Below, piece after piece: positions 1-7,259 of a DNA stretch of 11,224 nt. The position numbers were made by a program, and so were the translations under genes. Source of the DNA: CAZGSG01 sp964528095 (GTDB lineage Bacteria; Bacteroidota; Bacteroidia; Chitinophagales; Chitinophagaceae); the NCBI GenBank assembly GCA_964528095.1, contig CAZGSG010000194.1, positions 1-11,224 on the forward strand, given 5' to 3'. Under the pieces are notes generated by a model that saw nothing but the letters and a program-made list of their open reading frames with translations, searched no databases and was not told the origin of the DNA. Position 1 is the stretch's first letter; each line of letters opens with the position of its first letter.

Positions 1-742
1 CCCCATCCGGCAGTGGCTTCATTTTCATGATTTGTTTGGCGGCCTCCACTCCGTATTGTTCACTGAGATCCTTGATCAATACATACTCTTCATTAAAAGG
101 AATGCCATTATCATAAAGCGCATCCTTATAACCTTTGTGCCGCTGAGCATATACATTTCGTTTCAAACTCGCTGTCACCAGTACAATACGTTTGCAGCCC
201 TGTTCTATCAGGTGTTTTGTGGCCTGGTAACCACATTTGTAATTATCAATGACCACGGCTGTACTATCCGATTGTTCTTCTACCCGGTCAAAGAACACCA
301 CAGGGATGCCTTTTTCCTGGAAGGGCTTAAAGTGTTTTAACCCGTTTGTATCGAAAGAAAGGGATGCTATAAGTCCGTCTACTCTTTTATGAAATAAGTT
401 GAGCGCATTGGCCGCTTCTTTTTTAAAGCTCTCCGATGAGTGGGCAATAAGCAGATCATACCCGGCTTCTGATGTTACTTTTTCGATGCCGGCAAGAACG
501 GAAGTCATGAAGTTGCTCCTCAATTCATGAACAATAAGACCTATCGTATTGGTGTGTTGTTTTCGCAGGCTGCTGGCGAACGTGTTGTGACGATAACCCA
601 GCTTAAGCGCGGCTTCCTGCACTCTTGTCCTGGTCTTCTTATTAATGACAGGATTATCCTGTAGCGCCCGGCTTACAGTGGCAGAAGAAAGCTCCAGTTT
701 TTGAGCAATATCGTAGATAGTGACGTCTTTTTTCGGTTTCAT
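1..742 (-). CDS. LacI-family transcriptional repressor (partial; C-terminus beyond window start)
   Basis: This is a DNA-binding sugar-responsive repressor of the LacI/GalR family. Reading the minus strand from the ATG at 742-740 gives 247 codons without a stop, and the frame leaves the window at position 1. The start reads MKPKKDVTIYDIAQKLELS, followed by SSATVSRAL. This is the LacI helix-turn-helix (about residues 7-27), with the hinge helix region NTFASSLR at about 53-60. The periplasmic-binding-protein-like effector domain follows (NTIGLIV, RVDGLIASLS, IPVVFFDRV, VVIDNY, HLIEQGCKRI). Roughly 100 residues of the usual 340-350 are missing beyond the edge. It lies 39 bp downstream of a second lacI on the same strand and is about half identical to it by eye, so the two arose by duplication. 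An operator-like palindrome sits 1 bp upstream of the start codon, which suggests autoregulation or cross-regulation. The effector sugar cannot be read from the sequence. Confidence 0.93.
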   Translation of the reverse strand, partial: MKPKKDVTIYDIAQKLELSSATVSRALQDNPVINKKTRTRVQEAALKLGYRHNTFASSLRKQHTNTIGLIVHELRSNFMTSVLAGIEKVTSEAGYDLLIAHSSESFKKEAANALNLFHKRVDGLIASLSFDTNGLKHFKPFQEKGIPVVFFDRVEEQSDSTAVVIDNYKCGYQATKHLIEQGCKRIVLVTASLKRNVYAQRHKGYKDALYDNGIPFNEEYVLIKDLSEQYGVEAAKQIMKMKPLPDG

Positions 743-743
743 T

Positions 744-757
744 TGCAATCGGTTGCT
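744..757. promoter_or_regulatory. Putative LacI-family operator upstream of the left lacI
   Basis: The sequence TGCAATCGGTTGCT contains the imperfect palindrome GCAAtCGgTTGC. Its GCAA and TTGC arms flank a central CG, which is the classic LacI/PurR-family operator core. The identical 14 bases recur at 1858-1871, upstream of the other lacI and of susC. Here the site fills the short gap between the two lacI genes and almost touches the start codon at 742. Binding could therefore block a promoter lying in the 3' end of the upstream lacI, or act as a roadblock to readthrough. Binding itself is inferred. Confidence 0.6.
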
Positions 758-781
758 TGAAGATCGCAAAAAAAATCAATT

Positions 782-1819
782 TCAGGATTGTTTTTTCAAT
801 GAAGATTTCCGGATGACCAGATCTGCCCGGAGTGTAATAAAATTGGTTATGTATAAGTTGCTGATTCCCTTTAGATGATTAGTCAAATTGGTGACAGCTG
901 TATCCCCTATGATATGACCGGAGTAATCAACGGTAGTGAGATTGGGGTCGATCACTCTGCTGATCGGATCATTGTTAAAACCGGCAAAAGCGATGTCCTG
1001 CGGGATACGGAGACCAGCAGTCTTGAGTGCAAGCATACAATACACTGCCGCTGTATCATTGGCTGCAAACACAGCATCAGGGCGCTCTTTAGGGTTCAGC
1101 GCAAGGATATGTGCAGCCGCGGCCGTGCCTGCTTCTTCCGAAAGCGTGCTGGTCAGGTGGAGTTTTTCCGGGAAAGGGAGATGATGATCGGAGAGTGCCT
1201 GGCGATAGCCATTGAACCGGTCCTTATATACATTTCTCAACATATTGCCTCCCAGGTGCATGATCCGTTTGCAACCCTGTTCTACCAGGTGTTTGGTAAT
1301 ATTATAGGCGGCGGTATAATTATCGATCACCACGGAAGTGCTTTCGCTGTGCGGATAAACACGGTCAAAAAAAACAACGGGGATTTTTCTTTTAAAGAAA
1401 GGCTCTAAATGGCTAATATCCTGTGTGTTATATGATAGTGAGATCAGCAGCCCGTCCACTCTTTTATTGAACATCGTGGCCGCATTGGTTTTTTCCTTTT
1501 CCGCATCTTCCAGCGATTGCGCTATAATAAGATTGTACCCCTCCCTGCTGGCGGCATTCTCCATGCCTGCGAGTACTGATGACATAAAATGGCTGTTCAG
1601 CCGGGGTACGAGTACGCCGAGTGTATGCGTATGCCGGCTCCGCAGGCTGCTGGCAAATGTATTTGATTGATAGCCAAGAGATTTTGCCGCTTCGACAATT
1701 TTTTTCCTCGTGTTTTTATTGATCATGGGATTGTTTTTCAATCCCCTGCTCACGGTGGCCGCTGAAATATTCAGGTGCCTGGCTATATCATATATGGTGA
1801 CTTCCCGGTGTTCTGGCAT
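782..1819 (-). CDS. LacI-family transcriptional repressor
   Basis: This is a complete LacI/GalR-family regulator of 345 residues, the usual family length. The HTH is at about residues 7-27 (VTIYDIARHLNIS, then AATVSRGL), with the hinge region NTFASSLRSR near 53-62. The effector-binding core follows (HTLGVLVPRL, KRVDGLLISLS, IPVVFFDRV, DAVFAANDTAAVYCM, IAFAGFNNDP, LTTVDYSG). I chose the ATG at 1819-1817. An in-frame TTG at 1828 would add three residues, but from the ATG the N-terminus aligns without gaps to the neighbouring paralogue (six residues before VTIYDIA in both). The stop is TGA. The gene is divergent from susC and separated from it by 331 bp that contain an operator-like palindrome. 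It is most likely the local repressor of the susCD operon, responding to a mono- or oligosaccharide. Its recognition helix nearly matches the paralogue's, so both proteins may bind the same sites. Confidence 0.95.
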   Translation of the reverse strand: MPEHREVTIYDIARHLNISAATVSRGLKNNPMINKNTRKKIVEAAKSLGYQSNTFASSLRSRHTHTLGVLVPRLNSHFMSSVLAGMENAASREGYNLIIAQSLEDAEKEKTNAATMFNKRVDGLLISLSYNTQDISHLEPFFKRKIPVVFFDRVYPHSESTSVVIDNYTAAYNITKHLVEQGCKRIMHLGGNMLRNVYKDRFNGYRQALSDHHLPFPEKLHLTSTLSEEAGTAAAAHILALNPKERPDAVFAANDTAAVYCMLALKTAGLRIPQDIAFAGFNNDPISRVIDPNLTTVDYSGHIIGDTAVTNLTNHLKGISNLYITNFITLRADLVIRKSSLKKQS

Positions 1820-1857
1820 GTTTATCAAAGGACGTGAGGATTTTCAAATAAAAAAAA

Positions 1858-1871
1858 TGCAATCGGTTGCT
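1858..1871. promoter_or_regulatory. Putative LacI-family operator in the lacI-susC divergent region
   Basis: This is an exact second copy of the 14-mer TGCAATCGGTTGCT found at 744-757, with the imperfect palindrome GCAAtCGgTTGC centred on CG. It lies 38 bp upstream of the ATG of the complete lacI on the minus strand and 279 bp upstream of susC on the plus strand. The TTG in its right arm (1867-1869) is also the -33 element of the candidate susC promoter, so a bound repressor would occlude RNA polymerase. It resembles the PurR-type core GCAAnCGnTTGC. The role is inferred from position and duplication. Confidence 0.65.
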
Positions 1872-1896
1872 ATTTTATTGTTTTTTCCTATATTCG
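1867..1896 (+). promoter_or_regulatory. Candidate susCD promoter (Bacteroidota -33/-7 type)
   Basis: TTG at 1867-1869 and TATATTCG at 1889-1896 are separated by 19 bp. The latter matches 5 of the 6 fixed positions of the Bacteroidota -7 consensus TAnnTTTG, and the spacer is within the usual range. Transcription would start near 1902, leaving a leader of about 250 nt before the susC ATG. The -33 element lies inside the operator palindrome, which fits simple repression. This is a weak-consensus promoter in AT-rich DNA, so the call is tentative. Confidence 0.4.
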
Positions 1897-2150
1897 TTTT
1901 GCAAGACAAGCTCCTGGTGTCTGCTAACGATTGATTTTTTTTATAAAACTGCTGTATGAAACTACCTGTTCAACTTTCGTGCGCTCCGTTTTACCATCGC
2001 TTCTTTATTGTATTCTTCTCATTGGAGTTCGCTTTCACTACTTCGCTCATAGGCAGATTTATGGATGATCCACCCTCGGATGACAGATTTCGCCGGCTTT
2101 CCAATACGGCTTTCTTAAACTTATTTCTAACTGCTTAAAACAGCAAAACA
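1897..2150 (+). other. Long susC leader / intergenic region
   Basis: About 250 nt separate the candidate promoter from the susC start. I see no riboswitch consensus, tRNA or strong terminator hairpin in it. A small perfect inverted repeat, TGGAT-g-ATCCA, lies at 2062-2072. A 60-codon open frame (1956-2138, ATG to TAA) sits in the same frame as susC and ends 12 nt before its start codon. It has no recognisable domain and may be fortuitous. Long susC leaders are known targets of post-transcriptional control in Bacteroides, but nothing here proves that. Confidence 0.4.
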
Positions 2151-5100
2151 ATGATTACAGAAAAAACTGTAAAAAGAAGAAATGCGATCAGTATTACCTG
2201 GTCATCGTTCAACAGGTTGCTGATGCTCTTCCTGTTTACCTCCTGTCTGGTTGGGTCATTACCGGCCCTGGCACAGGAAAAAAAGATAACGGGTCGTGTA
2301 ACAACTGAAGCCGGCTTGCCTATTGTTGGCGCCTCTGTGCAGACGAAAGGAGCCAGTACTGGTGCAACTACCGATGAGAATGGCGAGTTTACACTCATGG
2401 TGACCAAAGGCACTGTACTCGTCATATCCAATATTGGATATGCACAAAAAGAAATTGTGATAGGAGATGGTGCGCGGGTGAATGTTCAACTGGCTTCCTC
2501 CTCCCAGGAAATAGGCGAGGTAGTAGTAGTAGGTTATGGTACCCGAAAGAAAAAAGACCTTACCGGTGCAGTAGCCAGCGTAAACCTCGAGGCTATGCAG
2601 GAAGCGCCGAATACTAATATCGGACAACTGTTACAGGGAACCGTACCAGGTCTCAATGTGGGGATCTCCACTTTTGCCGGTGGAACACCTCCTATAAATA
2701 TACGTGGACAGAATACATTGAATGGTAGCCAGAGCGTACTGGTTATTCTCGACGGTATCCAGTACACACAATCTTTATCATCCATCAACCCGGATGATAT
2801 CGCCTCTATTGATGTACTCAAAGATGCCAGTTCTACTGCTGTCTATGGTGCACAGGCTGCAAATGGTGTTATTTTAATTACCACCAGGAAAGGCCGCAAC
2901 AATCAAAAACCGCGTATCACATTTTCCAGTTCATACTCCACTCAGAATCCAACAGAGAAGCTGAGGCCGATGGATTTAGAACAATACCTGCAGAATATCA
3001 GGGATGCGAACTGGGATAAATCCTACCTGGGCCCTGATTTCACACAACCCAATCCTGCATTTAATGTGGCCCAGTTTGTGGACCCTACCATGCGTGACGG
3101 ATCGGGTAACCTGCTGGCAAATAATTTCGACTGGTGGGACGCATCTACCAACAGGGGCAGGATCGTAGAAAATAACCTGGGTATCTCAGGTGGTAATGAT
3201 CGGTTCAGTTATCTTTTGTCTGGTGGTTTAGTGGACCAGTCAGGATTTATCATAAACGATAAGTTTAAAAGAAAATCACTGCGGGTTAATTTAGAAACCA
3301 AACCGTTGACATGGTGGAAGGTTGGCCTCGTTTCATCTGGTTCTTTTACTAACCAGGATGGGGCGGAACCAACCATTGGCAATGTTATACAGGCATCACC
3401 CTTACACGTACCATTCGATGCAAATGGTGTATTGATCCCAAGTCCTACCAATACACTGGTGCCAAATCCCTTTCAAACTTTTTATGTAGATGACTATGAA
3501 AGGAACAATTATTATTTTGCGAATATCTATACCGATATAGATTTTCCTTTCTTAAAAGGATTGAATTACCGGATGAACTTTGGTAACAACTACAGGACCA
3601 GTAATCGTTACTTCGCAAGTCCTTATGCTGCAAGCCTACAGGGACAGGCTTTTAAGAACTACCAGGATTATTATGACTACACGTTCGATAATATCCTTAG
3701 CTATGCAAAGGCTTTTGGAAAACATGATATATCCGGTACGCTTTTATATGGAGCTGTTAAAAGAATTTTCAACAGCACCGGTGCGCGGTCAGAAGTATTT
3801 ACAAGACTTAACCTCGGGTATAATAATCTCGGGCAGGGTACCAATGCTTTTGTAACATCAAGCGCTTACCAGGAAGCATTGAATTACCAGATGGCAAGAA
3901 TTAACTACAAGTTCAATGACAGGTACCTGGTGACTGCAACAATACGCCGGGATGGTTTTTCTGCATTTGCTGAAAACTTCAAGTATGCATATTTTCCAAC
4001 TGTAGCCCTGGGCTGGATACTTTCAGAAGAAGGGTTCATGCAAAAAATAAAACCGATCAACTTCCTCAAGCTGAGGATAGGTTATGGTGAAAGTGGTAAC
4101 CAGACACCAAGATACTCATCCATTGCAACCGTATCTTCTACGCCCTGGGTTCCAAGTCCTCCTAATAATAATTTTGCTTTCCCTTATGTGTTTGGAGATG
4201 GCAGTACAACGTCGTCAGCACAACAGGTAACAGCGCTCGGTAATCCTGACCTGAAATGGGAACGTACAAAAGGTCTGAACCTTGGTATCGATTTTGAGGC
4301 GTTCAACAGGAGGTTCAGTGGTTCCCTGGATTTCTATAATAACAATACCTATGATCTGTTATTCGGAGTGAACATTCCTACCGCTACAGGTTTCAGCAGC
4401 ATTCAAACAAACCTGGGTCAACTTCGTAATACAGGATTTGAAGCTAACCTGACCTATAAAATAATAGATCAAAAAGACTTTAAATGGAGCGCTACGCTGA
4501 ACGCATGGAGAAATGTAAACAAGATCATACATCTTACCGGCCAGGATGTGAACCCCGCAGATGGAATAGAAGATGACCTTGTAGGAAGTGGATTGTTTAT
4601 AAACAGGGCGCGTTATACAATATTTGATTACCAGTATAATGGTATATACGGAATTAACGATACAAGGCTTCCAGGCTTCACTATTGGTTCTTACAGGATC
4701 ATAGACGAGGACAGGAATAACACGATTACCGACAAAGACAGGGTTTTCATTGGTCGCCGTGAGCCAGCTTATCAACTTAGCTTGTACAACAACTTAAGTT
4801 ATAAAGCATTTTCATTTAGCTTTTTCCTGAATGCTATCCAGGGTGGTAAAAATGGATACCTTGGAAATAATAACCCCAGCTATTTCCGCGATGATAATGG
4901 TACAAGAAACAATTACCTGTCTGCAATCGACTACTGGTCACCTGCTAATCCCAATGGCAAATATCCACGTAATATCTCCGGTGCGCGTTCTTATAATGAA
5001 ACAACGCTCAATAGATGGCAGGACAGGAGTTTCGTAAGACTGCAGGATGCTTCTTTATCATACAATCTGGGTGCTACTGTTCTTAAAAAAATAAAGGCTC

Positions 5101-5270
5101 AATCGATTAACCTTTATGTGAGCGGCAAGAATTTAATTACCTGGACCAAATGGGAAGGTTGGGATCCTGAACCGGTTTCCACAGATGGTCAGAATAATGC
5201 AGCCGGTGGCTTACTTGGCACAAGACCGGTAATGAGAGCGTTTACTGTGGGTCTAAATATTACGTATTAA
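2151..5270 (+). CDS. SusC/RagA-family TonB-dependent outer-membrane transporter
   Basis: This is the outer-membrane barrel of a SusCD glycan importer, energised by TonB. It has 1039 residues, typical for the family. A Sec signal peptide spans about residues 1-41, with hydrophobic LLMLFLFTSCLVGSL and likely cleavage after ALA before QEKK. A carboxypeptidase-regulatory-like Ig domain follows (about 46-120, ITGRVT, GASV, ATTDENGEF). Next come the TonB box region EVVVVGYGTRKKKDLTGAV (from residue 123), the plug domain with the SusC signature DVLKDASSTAVYGAQAANG then VILITTRKG (221-248), and the beta-barrel ending in FTVGLNITY. There is no N-terminal STN domain, so sensing through an anti-sigma/ECF-sigma pair is not expected. 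That agrees with control by the adjacent LacI proteins. The ATG follows an A-rich stretch with no Shine-Dalgarno. It is paired with susD 17 bp downstream in an operon. The substrate cannot be read from the sequence. Confidence 0.97.
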   Translation: MITEKTVKRRNAISITWSSFNRLLMLFLFTSCLVGSLPALAQEKKITGRVTTEAGLPIVGASVQTKGASTGATTDENGEFTLMVTKGTVLVISNIGYAQKEIVIGDGARVNVQLASSSQEIGEVVVVGYGTRKKKDLTGAVASVNLEAMQEAPNTNIGQLLQGTVPGLNVGISTFAGGTPPINIRGQNTLNGSQSVLVILDGIQYTQSLSSINPDDIASIDVLKDASSTAVYGAQAANGVILITTRKGRNNQKPRITFSSSYSTQNPTEKLRPMDLEQYLQNIRDANWDKSYLGPDFTQPNPAFNVAQFVDPTMRDGSGNLLANNFDWWDASTNRGRIVENNLGISGGNDRFSYLLSGGLVDQSGFIINDKFKRKSLRVNLETKPLTWWKVGLVSSGSFTNQDGAEPTIGNVIQASPLHVPFDANGVLIPSPTNTLVPNPFQTFYVDDYERNNYYFANIYTDIDFPFLKGLNYRMNFGNNYRTSNRYFASPYAASLQGQAFKNYQDYYDYTFDNILSYAKAFGKHDISGTLLYGAVKRIFNSTGARSEVFTRLNLGYNNLGQGTNAFVTSSAYQEALNYQMARINYKFNDRYLVTATIRRDGFSAFAENFKYAYFPTVALGWILSEEGFMQKIKPINFLKLRIGYGESGNQTPRYSSIATVSSTPWVPSPPNNNFAFPYVFGDGSTTSSAQQVTALGNPDLKWERTKGLNLGIDFEAFNRRFSGSLDFYNNNTYDLLFGVNIPTATGFSSIQTNLGQLRNTGFEANLTYKIIDQKDFKWSATLNAWRNVNKIIHLTGQDVNPADGIEDDLVGSGLFINRARYTIFDYQYNGIYGINDTRLPGFTIGSYRIIDEDRNNTITDKDRVFIGRREPAYQLSLYNNLSYKAFSFSFFLNAIQGGKNGYLGNNNPSYFRDDNGTRNNYLSAIDYWSPANPNGKYPRNISGARSYNETTLNRWQDRSFVRLQDASLSYNLGATVLKKIKAQSINLYVSGKNLITWTKWEGWDPEPVSTDGQNNAAGGLLGTRPVMRAFTVGLNITY

Positions 5271-5287
5271 CGATAACATATTATTAT

Positions 5288-7024
5288 ATGAAAAAAATTC
5301 AGATTTTTTTAACCGCTATTTTGTTTACAGGTGTTATATCCTGTGACAAGAATTTCCTGGATGAAAAGCCTTTGGATTTCTTAAGTACTACCAATGCATT
5401 TAAGACCGAGGCAGATTTCAACGCGTCTGTTACAAATTTGTACGGGTTGGTCAGGCATCATTTTTATACGATCAATGACTTCTCACCATTTTATCAGTTG
5501 TACCGGACAGATGTTTATTTCGATATTACGGTAACTACACCCAATATGGCAGCGGATATGGCTCCACGCAATGGTTTTACGAATGGTTTGTGGGGGCAGA
5601 ACTATAAGATCATATCGGAGGCCAACACCATTATCAGCCGGCTTGGCGGTTCTTCTCTCACTGATGCGCAAAAACTATTGTTTGAAGCAAGGGCAAGATT
5701 TTTCCGCGCGTTCGCTTATCGCAACCTGGCTTATTTATATGGTGGTGTGCCATTGATACTGGAAGAAGTATTGACTCCAAGAACTGATTTTACCCGGGCC
5801 ACAAGGAAAGAAGTATATGCACAGGTGATAGATGACTTGAAATTTGCAGGAACCAACCTGCTTTCGCTTTCATCTTCTTCGATCAGGGATGGAGAAGTAT
5901 CTACCCAGGCGGCTAAACATTTACTCTCCGAAGTATACCTGGCTGATGGACAGTTTCAAAATTCCATCGATGCGGCAACAGCTGTTATCAGCGATCCGGC
6001 GATGGGCCTGATGACGACACGCTTCGGTAGACGTAGTACCGTTACGCCAGGAGATGTTTACTGGGACCTGTTTCAACGAGGTAATCAAAACAGGAAAAGT
6101 GGTAACAGGGAATCAATATGGGTTATACAGATAGAAACAGACGTGATCGGCGGTGGAGCCAGTACTTCAGGCGGAACACAGTTTGGTGTATATGCACTGG
6201 AACGTGTACATGCCCCTCTGGTACGTGATGTGAAGATAAACGGTGTAGCGCCGTTCCTTTGGCCTATTGCCAATTATACCGGCGGCAGAGGTGTTGGATT
6301 CCTGGCACCCAATGCCCACTATATAACAGATATATGGCAGAGTGATTATAATAATGATATCCGTAATGCTAACCACAACCTGGTAAGAGATTTTTATGGT
6401 AATAACCCGGCGAGCCCATTCTTTGGTCAACGCATATCTACCAGCAATCCGCCAGCGGGTACAACAGGGATCAATGGTAACATTGTAGCCAATAAACCAG
6501 ATAGAGCCCTTTATCCTTATCAATCAAAGTCCACCCAGGTATATGAACCACCGCAAACATTGGTTACAGCATTGGCCAGCGTTCCTGCTGCAATCCGTAA
6601 CATCGACTCCCTGGCCAGGTATTACCTGACTGCGGGTGCTGGCGGAACTTATATCGACCAGTATATGTTCAGGCTCGCGGAAACCTATCTCATCAGGGCA
6701 GAAGCCTACCTGGGGCTGACCAAAACAACCGAAGCCGCAGCAGATATTAACACTGTTCGCGCAAGGTCTAAAGGAGTCGCTATCTTACCAGCCCAGGTAA
6801 CACTTGATTATATACTCGATGAAAGATTAAGAGAATTTGGTGTTGAAGAAAAAAGAATGCTGACCTTAATGCGTATGGGCAAATGGGTGGACAGGGTAAA
6901 AAGGTTTAATCCATTCTATGGTACGCAGATGCAGGATTATTACAATCTCTGGCCAATACCTGCTGATGAAATTGAAAGGAACAGAAGTGCAAAACTGGAA
7001 CAGAACCCCGGATATCCTCAATAA
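5288..7024 (+). CDS. SusD/RagB-family surface glycan-binding lipoprotein
   Basis: This is the lid and substrate-binding lipoprotein that docks on the SusC barrel at the cell surface. It has 578 residues. The lipoprotein signal peptide is MKKIQIFLTAILFTGVISC, with the lipidated cysteine at residue 19, then DKNFLDEKP, a usual mature start in this family. The SusD-like N-terminal TPR-type region runs through about residue 215 (ANTIISRL, FRAFAYRNLAYLYGGVPLIL, AAKHLLSEVYLADGQF). The C-terminal RagB/SusD domain includes FRLAETYLIRAEAYL (from about 461), AAADINTVRARS, LDYILDERLREFGVEEKR (from about 506) and the closing LWPIPADEI, EQNPGYPQ. It starts 17 bp after the susC TAA, so the two are co-transcribed. 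A strong terminator follows the gene. The stop is TAA. The ligand is not predictable from the sequence alone. Confidence 0.97.
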   Translation: MKKIQIFLTAILFTGVISCDKNFLDEKPLDFLSTTNAFKTEADFNASVTNLYGLVRHHFYTINDFSPFYQLYRTDVYFDITVTTPNMAADMAPRNGFTNGLWGQNYKIISEANTIISRLGGSSLTDAQKLLFEARARFFRAFAYRNLAYLYGGVPLILEEVLTPRTDFTRATRKEVYAQVIDDLKFAGTNLLSLSSSSIRDGEVSTQAAKHLLSEVYLADGQFQNSIDAATAVISDPAMGLMTTRFGRRSTVTPGDVYWDLFQRGNQNRKSGNRESIWVIQIETDVIGGGASTSGGTQFGVYALERVHAPLVRDVKINGVAPFLWPIANYTGGRGVGFLAPNAHYITDIWQSDYNNDIRNANHNLVRDFYGNNPASPFFGQRISTSNPPAGTTGINGNIVANKPDRALYPYQSKSTQVYEPPQTLVTALASVPAAIRNIDSLARYYLTAGAGGTYIDQYMFRLAETYLIRAEAYLGLTKTTEAAADINTVRARSKGVAILPAQVTLDYILDERLREFGVEEKRMLTLMRMGKWVDRVKRFNPFYGTQMQDYYNLWPIPADEIERNRSAKLEQNPGYPQ

Positions 7025-7070
7025 AAAAGAGATTGATCAACAGAGCACAATTAATAGCAGTATAAGCAGT

Positions 7071-7109
7071 ATAGGAGAGATGAAAATCTCATCTCTCCTA
7101 TTTCCTTTT
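7071..7109 (+). terminator. Intrinsic terminator of the susCD operon
   Basis: A perfect 13-bp stem is formed by ATAGGAGAGATGA (7071-7083) and TCATCTCTCCTAT (7089-7101), with a 5-nt loop AAATC. The T-rich run TTCCTTTT follows (7102-7109). It lies 46 bp after the susD stop. It indicates that the downstream GH2 gene is mainly transcribed from its own promoter. Confidence 0.85.
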
Positions 7110-7190
7110 CTGCAAAGGCCAGTCGCTATTAGATGCTATAGCCTCATCCTTATTTTCAGAAAAGCCAGGTAAGTTTCCCGGATGAAGCGC

Positions 7191-7224
7191 TTGTATTTCA
7201 TTCTGTAAATGGGAACTCAATTTG
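7191..7224 (+). promoter_or_regulatory. Candidate promoter of the GH2 gene
   Basis: TTG at 7191-7193 and TCAATTTG at 7217-7224 are separated by 23 bp. The latter matches 5 of the 6 fixed positions of TAnnTTTG. If real, transcription would begin near 7231, downstream of the first possible ATG (7209) and upstream of the second (7260). That would favour the later start. The spacer is at the long end of the range and no copy of the LacI operator is present here, so confidence is low. Confidence 0.25.
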
Positions 7225-7259
7225 ATTTACCCTATTCAACAATTGAAAAACAACATTAC

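Noticed and set aside
32..340. A 102-codon plus-strand open frame near the window start
   Set aside because: It is antisense to the partial LacI gene, whose HTH and effector-domain motifs are unmistakable on the minus strand.
875..1408. A 177-codon plus-strand open frame inside the complete lacI
   Set aside because: It is antisense to a well-supported LacI gene and shows no family features of its own.
7054..7073. Short direct repeat of GCAGTATA after susD
   Set aside because: Two 8-bp copies in AT-rich DNA next to the terminator are too short to support a repeat element or attachment site.
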